Shown here: positions 36,401 through 42,400 of the stretch, piece after piece
How the letters are laid out: the number at the start of each line of letters is the position of its first letter
Numbering within the stretch: the first letter of the stretch is position 1
Assembly: GCA_946902875.1 (NCBI GenBank)
Contig: OX336349.1
Location: forward strand, 19,305,891 to 19,369,890
Length of the DNA stretch: 64,000 nt
Reading direction: 5' to 3'
Origin: Nematopogon swammerdamellus
Taxonomy: Eukaryota; Arthropoda; Insecta; Lepidoptera; Adelidae
Notes under the pieces: model-generated
What the model was told of the DNA's origin: nothing
The model's input: the letters and a program-made list of their open reading frames with translations, nothing else
Databases searched by the model: none
Made by a program: the position numbers and the translations under genes

Positions 36401-39400
36401 TGCTGGCATGGCACATAACTGAGCGTGGTTTCGCGAGTAGAGGTGTTTTTGGCTCTGTCGAATGCACCATTGGTCTCTCGGCAAAGCCACCCATGTTGGT
36501 TAACATAAAAAAAATAATCGTGTGAGGCTGATACTTACAAAGAATAGCCCCACTGCATCTCTCCCCGTTCATGCCGTAAAAGGCGACTACGCCGCGATTA
36601 TGGCCGAGATGCCGCGCTATAGGGCGACAGGCTAGGCACGGTCCTTCCATTGAGTCACGCAGCAGGTGGTTCTGCGTGCTTTACTTGCTGCTTGATAGTT
36701 ATCTTGTCCGAACTATTGAGAGATCACAATACATTTATCTAGGATGCAGTGATAATAAGGCTCAGGGGCCGTAACAATTTTAGAATTGCACTTTATTGCG
36801 TCGTTTTGTAATATTTTTATTATTATGTAGCGTGTACCTAGTGCGGACAGATAGGAAATCAAAGAATGGTGGCTTTGCCCACTCACCCCACGTGCCGACT
36901 CCAGAGCCTCCCGCCAGCCTCCGGGTTCGCGTCGCGTGCAGTCGGTCCGGGCACTGCACTCCTCGATCTCTCACCGTAGCTAGCACAGTCACTATATCGA
37001 GTACTTAGGTATCTTATGACTAAAATATACTACTTCGAGTCCACTCCTCTCTCCATTGTCTCCGTACTTATGTAACCACCCGTTATCAGTGCACCACACA
37101 CACACACGAACCGAAAACCGAATCCGTCCACCGTGTTCAGTATTCGCCGCCAAACCAAGAGTGAGTCCGCCCGTTTTACCCCTCAGCTGACGGTCGTCTT
37201 TTTTGCCTATCCGCAAGGTGATGGACCTAGGTCGTCGTGGAACGGTATTTGTGAGGGAAAGGGATAGCACTAGGTACAACGTTACAGTTGCAAGAATGGC
37301 TATTTATTAGTGTGTCTTTGTAGAGTGATCCTTCTGTACGTTAGTACTATGTATTCTGTGACCTCGCTGCATGTACACAAATTATAAACTCCCACTTACG
37401 GCCGACAGCTGAGGGGCTGATGGGAGGCGAGGACGCGGGCAAGACGCCCGTCACGAACGGCACCGACAAGCCAGACGGAGCACCGCACTCGGCCAGGAAG
37501 AGGAGGAGACGGTACACCGCCTGGTCCAAGGGCTTCGCCAAGAGGCCCAAGACTGCACATAAGGTGAGCTCGTTTGTAGGTCACTAGCGAATCATTTCAC
37601 AACCTCCGGTTGACTTCTGCCAACTGCATGAGAAATGTTACTTAACTTTTTTTTTTATGGAAACTGACACGGTTGGATACATCACCTGCAACATCTGTGA
37701 TGTCAGCCCATGACACCGGGTGAACTAGGTGCCAAGTCAGTGCCTCCCTTCATTTTATGTCGGCTACACTGAACTGGACGGAAAACACAAACTACTTACA
37801 TAGCCGTTTCGACCGATGTTTTATTCAGTGTTGTGTTACCAATCCGGCCGGGATAAACCCTATCACCTAGTAAGGTGAGAAGGGAAGGGACCTACAGTTG
37901 AACGTGGAATCCGAACCACGGTCAGCCTCCAATGGTTCGGAGAACACCCATCCAAGTACTGACCGCGCCCAGGGTTGTTTAATAACAGTTGACCGACCAC
38001 ACCACTGAGCTACCGAGACTGACACTAAATACACAAATGTTAGCGAGATTTAGGCCTGAATTTTCTATCGGTAGTTTTTCTTATGATTTGTTTTGTTTAA
38101 GGCTTTAGGTTGGCTATGCCAGCCCCATAGAGGAGCCACACATAGCGATAACGGATGAGGAATCCACCTCTCACACTTTATATCATAATCATAATTATGT
38201 AATACTAAAACAGACTTACTACAAAGAGGACCCACAGATAGCGATAACGGATGAGCACACTTTAAATAATAATCATAATTGTGTAATACTAAAACAGACT
38301 TACTACAAAGAGGACCCACAGATAGCGATAACGGATGAGGAGTCCACCTCTCACACTTTAAATCATAATCATAATAATTGTGTAATACTAAAACAGACTT
38401 ACTACAAAGAGGACCCACAGATAGCGATAACGGATAAGGAGTCCACCTCTCACACTTTAAATCATAATCATAATAATTGTGTAATACTAAAACAGACTTA
38501 CTACAAAGAGGACCCACAGATAGCGATAACGGATGAGGAGTCCACCTCTCACACTTTAAATCATAATCATAATAATTGTGTAATACTAAAACAGACTTAC
38601 TACAAAGAGGACCCACAGATAGCGATAACGGATGAGGAGTCCACCTTTCACACTTTAAATCATAATCATAATTTGTGTAATAATAAAACAGACTTACTAC
38701 AAAGAGGAGCCGCAGATAGCGATAACGGATGAGGAGTCCAAGGAGAACAAGCCGATGATGGCGTCGACGCCGCTCGTCAACAGCTCTCCCTCGTCCAACG
38801 ACGACACACAATAGATCTTCCTAGGTCGACTGACAGGGCTCAGGGGCCGTAACTCTCACACTTTAAATCATAGTCATGTAATACTAAAACAGACTTACTA
38901 CAAAGAGGAGCCGCAGATAGCGTTAACGGATGAGGAGTCCACCTCTCACACTTTAAATCATAACCATAATTATGTAATACTAAAACAGACTTACTACAAA
39001 GAGGAGCCGCAGATAGCGATAACGGATGAGGAGTCCAAGGAGAACAAGCCGGTGATGGCGTCGACGCCGCTCGTCAACGGCTCTCCCTCGTCCAACGACG
39101 ACACCATGTCGAGCGCGGAGCACGACGCCACCGTGCGAGCTGCCGACCAATCGGATCTCATATTCAATCTGTCGTCGCACGGGCAGGTCAAACCCGGTGT
39201 TCTCAACAGGTAGGATATTTTTTTATTTTTTTATTGTAAGCTCGACATATGGCGCCGAGGCACCCATGAGGTGTGTCGGCGTATTCGGGGGTTGCGAATG
39301 CCATGCCGGCCTGACAGGTGCCCATTCACGCCCCTCTTGAAGGACCCGAGACTGTACTTGGGGGGAAATATGAGAGCAGGGAGAGCGTTCCAGAGTTTAC

Positions 39401-42400
39401 CGGTTCTGTAAGGAAAGATCTGCAGAATCGATTGGTACGCATGCGCGGTAAGTCCAGCGTATAGGGATGCAATCCCTGCCCAGAGCGCGTGGTGCGGAGG
39501 TGAAAGGGGACGGCAGGATCGCGTTAAACAGCTCCTCCGAGTCCTCCCCATGGAATAAGCGATAGAACACACTTAGGGTGCCGACATCCCGGAGGTAGGA
39601 TATTATCCAGTAATTTTTTTTATTATTTGTATTTAAAGTTTCATCAATAAGGCACTTGTTATCAGTGCTCGAATTGAACCGGTACTCACCGGAACGCCGC
39701 ACTATGGAAAATAGTAGAACAGGCCCAGATAAAAAAAACCGTCCAAGTGCGAGTCGAACTCGCGCACCGAGGGTTCCGTATCTCCATGTCATGTTCAGCG
39801 CCACTCACGCCATCTAAGGCGTGTTTATGAAATGCTTCATATTAGTTAAAATTCATGATTAGTTAAAATGCTTCATACTCTTTTCGGTAGATGGCGCACT
39901 TGGTTACACTTTTTGCTTTCTTCTATGGGAACCCCGTGAATTTTTTTACTATTTCTTATTTTTATTATTTGTTGTTATATCGGCCATAATAACACATATT
40001 CTGTGAAAATTTCAACAGGCTATCATTCATTACAGTTCAAGAGATACAGCCCTCGGACAGATGGACGGACGGATAGACAGACAGACAGACAGACGGCATA
40101 GGCTTAGTGATAGGGTCCCGTGCCGCATACGGAACCCTAAAAACAAAAAGATTCACATACAATTGCGCAAAACTGTCTTGCGCTAACTGCCAAATCAAAT
40201 TGTACATATTGCTGATATCTTTTTTTTTTTGACAAATTACTTTATTTCAGCCAACTAAGGCCATACAGTGAACAAGAAACTATAAAAACATAATGAAAAC
40301 TCAAACTAAACAATATTAAAATAGTTATCAAATGAATCTAAGGTAGAAGTACCTAGCACACTTGCGGCATTTCCCCGCTGGATGGCAAGGCTAACTCGTT
40401 GGATGAAGTAAGCCTTCGATTGCTGGACACCAGTTACATCGACTAGAAGCTTCCCGAGCTTCTTCAGGAAACTCCTGGCACCAGAACTCCATGGACCGAG
40501 CGTCTCTACCGCAAAAGCAACAAAGTGAAAACTGTCGGCAAGATCACCGTATTTATTGCGTTTGAGGTCCTCTGCCCTGTTCGCGGCAGCCCCGGCTGCC
40601 CTAGAGCATTGCTGATATCTTGCATTTATGCCATAAATGTGTTTTTCTTTTCTCAGTCCTGCAAGGAGTAGTGAAAGGAGCAGCACGGGTGCGACTACTA
40701 AAACAACAACAAAGAAAAGAAATTCCGGCCAGGATTCCTCGCACTCTGGTAATTATGCACATTTGTTTTATACAGTCTAGATTCCCGACCCGCGTGGCGT
40801 AACCATGTCGCAAGGGTGAGAGGGGGTCGCCCGTATGATGTAAACCAGGGCTGTTGCGAACATCAGCATCAGCATCCGCGGAAGAACTTCAGCATCATTT
40901 TCAACATCAGCATCCGCATTGATTGATGCTGATTATTGATGCTGATGTTCGAGTCATTAATATAATTTTACAATTCTCGGAACAGACTCGAAGCCAAAAA
41001 AGCAGCGCAAATACAGTTCCAAATAGTTCCAAAGTTCCATCCAATACTAATAATTTAATTGCTAAGATAATTACTGAACTGGTACTGGTATCTGATTGAT
41101 TCTTATTAAATGTCACAAAATTATTAAAACACAATCTTTTATTTCAATACCAACCAAAACTTTGGATATAAATTCATGAAATATTAACTCTTGACTAGGT
41201 ACCATTAGTACCTCAACTTTATTGACCCATTGACAACTTGATACTTCAAGTATCTTAAATATTCATATATTTTTATTTTTTATTTTTGACAATACAATTA
41301 TACTACATTGTAGTTTAATACACTAACATAATTATGTTGATACAAATTACGTATCAAAGTCTGACAAAGGCTCTTTACACCTGATTCACTTAATTAATAA
41401 GTCTTTGTAGTCAGAACTCTCAGCAAAATTGTTAATCTTGCTCTCAAGCTGTGTTTTAGATGGACTATGGGCGGTGTTATTATGTGGCTAGTCACTAAAT
41501 ACTTGTAAAAATATGTTTAAAAAAAAATACCCTGCGAAGTTTCTTGTCGGTTCTTCTTCGTGGGTGTAATCGAACCGGATAGAACAAATTGTGACAAGTT
41601 CGAGCGCAGTCTAACTGCCATAAGAATGATCAATAAACAATACAATACAATACAATACATAATATTCATATAGTTCAGTATTTTTCCCTTTTTTTAAAGA
41701 AAATAATCAAAATCAGCATCAGCATCAGCTGATGTGAACAAAGTGTGCATCAGCAACAACCCTGATGTAAACTCTGCTATCGGTTTTAGTCATGAGGGGA
41801 GCGTGTGGGAAGTGCGCGGTACGTATCAGGGGGGGGAGCGCTTGAGAAGTGTACGGTACATATCAAGGGAACGAGCCGTTCCGTGTACAAAGTCTCTCTA
41901 TGGGATTTGCTCATTCTCTCCGTCACATTTTCGGAAATACAACCGCCTCAACATTAGGTTAGGGTTAATATAAAGAAGATGCGTCGCATCTTCTTTATAT
42001 TATTTTATTTTTATTTATTTTTTTATTATTTATTTATATACACTAGCAGCTTGCAGCTGATGCGTGTACTTCACGTGTTGAGTGCACTGTTTTATTATGA
42101 TAGATCTTATTTATAAATATATATATATATATTTTTTTTTTCTTTTTATATTATTAGTATTTGTTTTTATTTTTTGTTTATATTTTTTAAGAAATGTTTG
42201 TCAAGTTGATTTTTAAAACCGTTCACTGAGATAGCACTTATCACTTCTTGTGGTAGCTTGTTCCAAGAGTCCACTACTCGGTTAGTTAGAAAGTACTTTC
42301 TTGGGTAAGTATTAACCCTGGTTATTTTTTTTTTAAACCACCAAAGCTGTTTTTGACGGAGGAAATGAGCGGAGACTTTGTACGCGGAACGACTCGTATC

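Noticed and set aside
38065..38811. 248-aa repetitive frame on the minus strand
   Set aside because: Reads through the exon 20/LINE-R array, mostly 99-bp units (multiple of three); antisense to the real exon.
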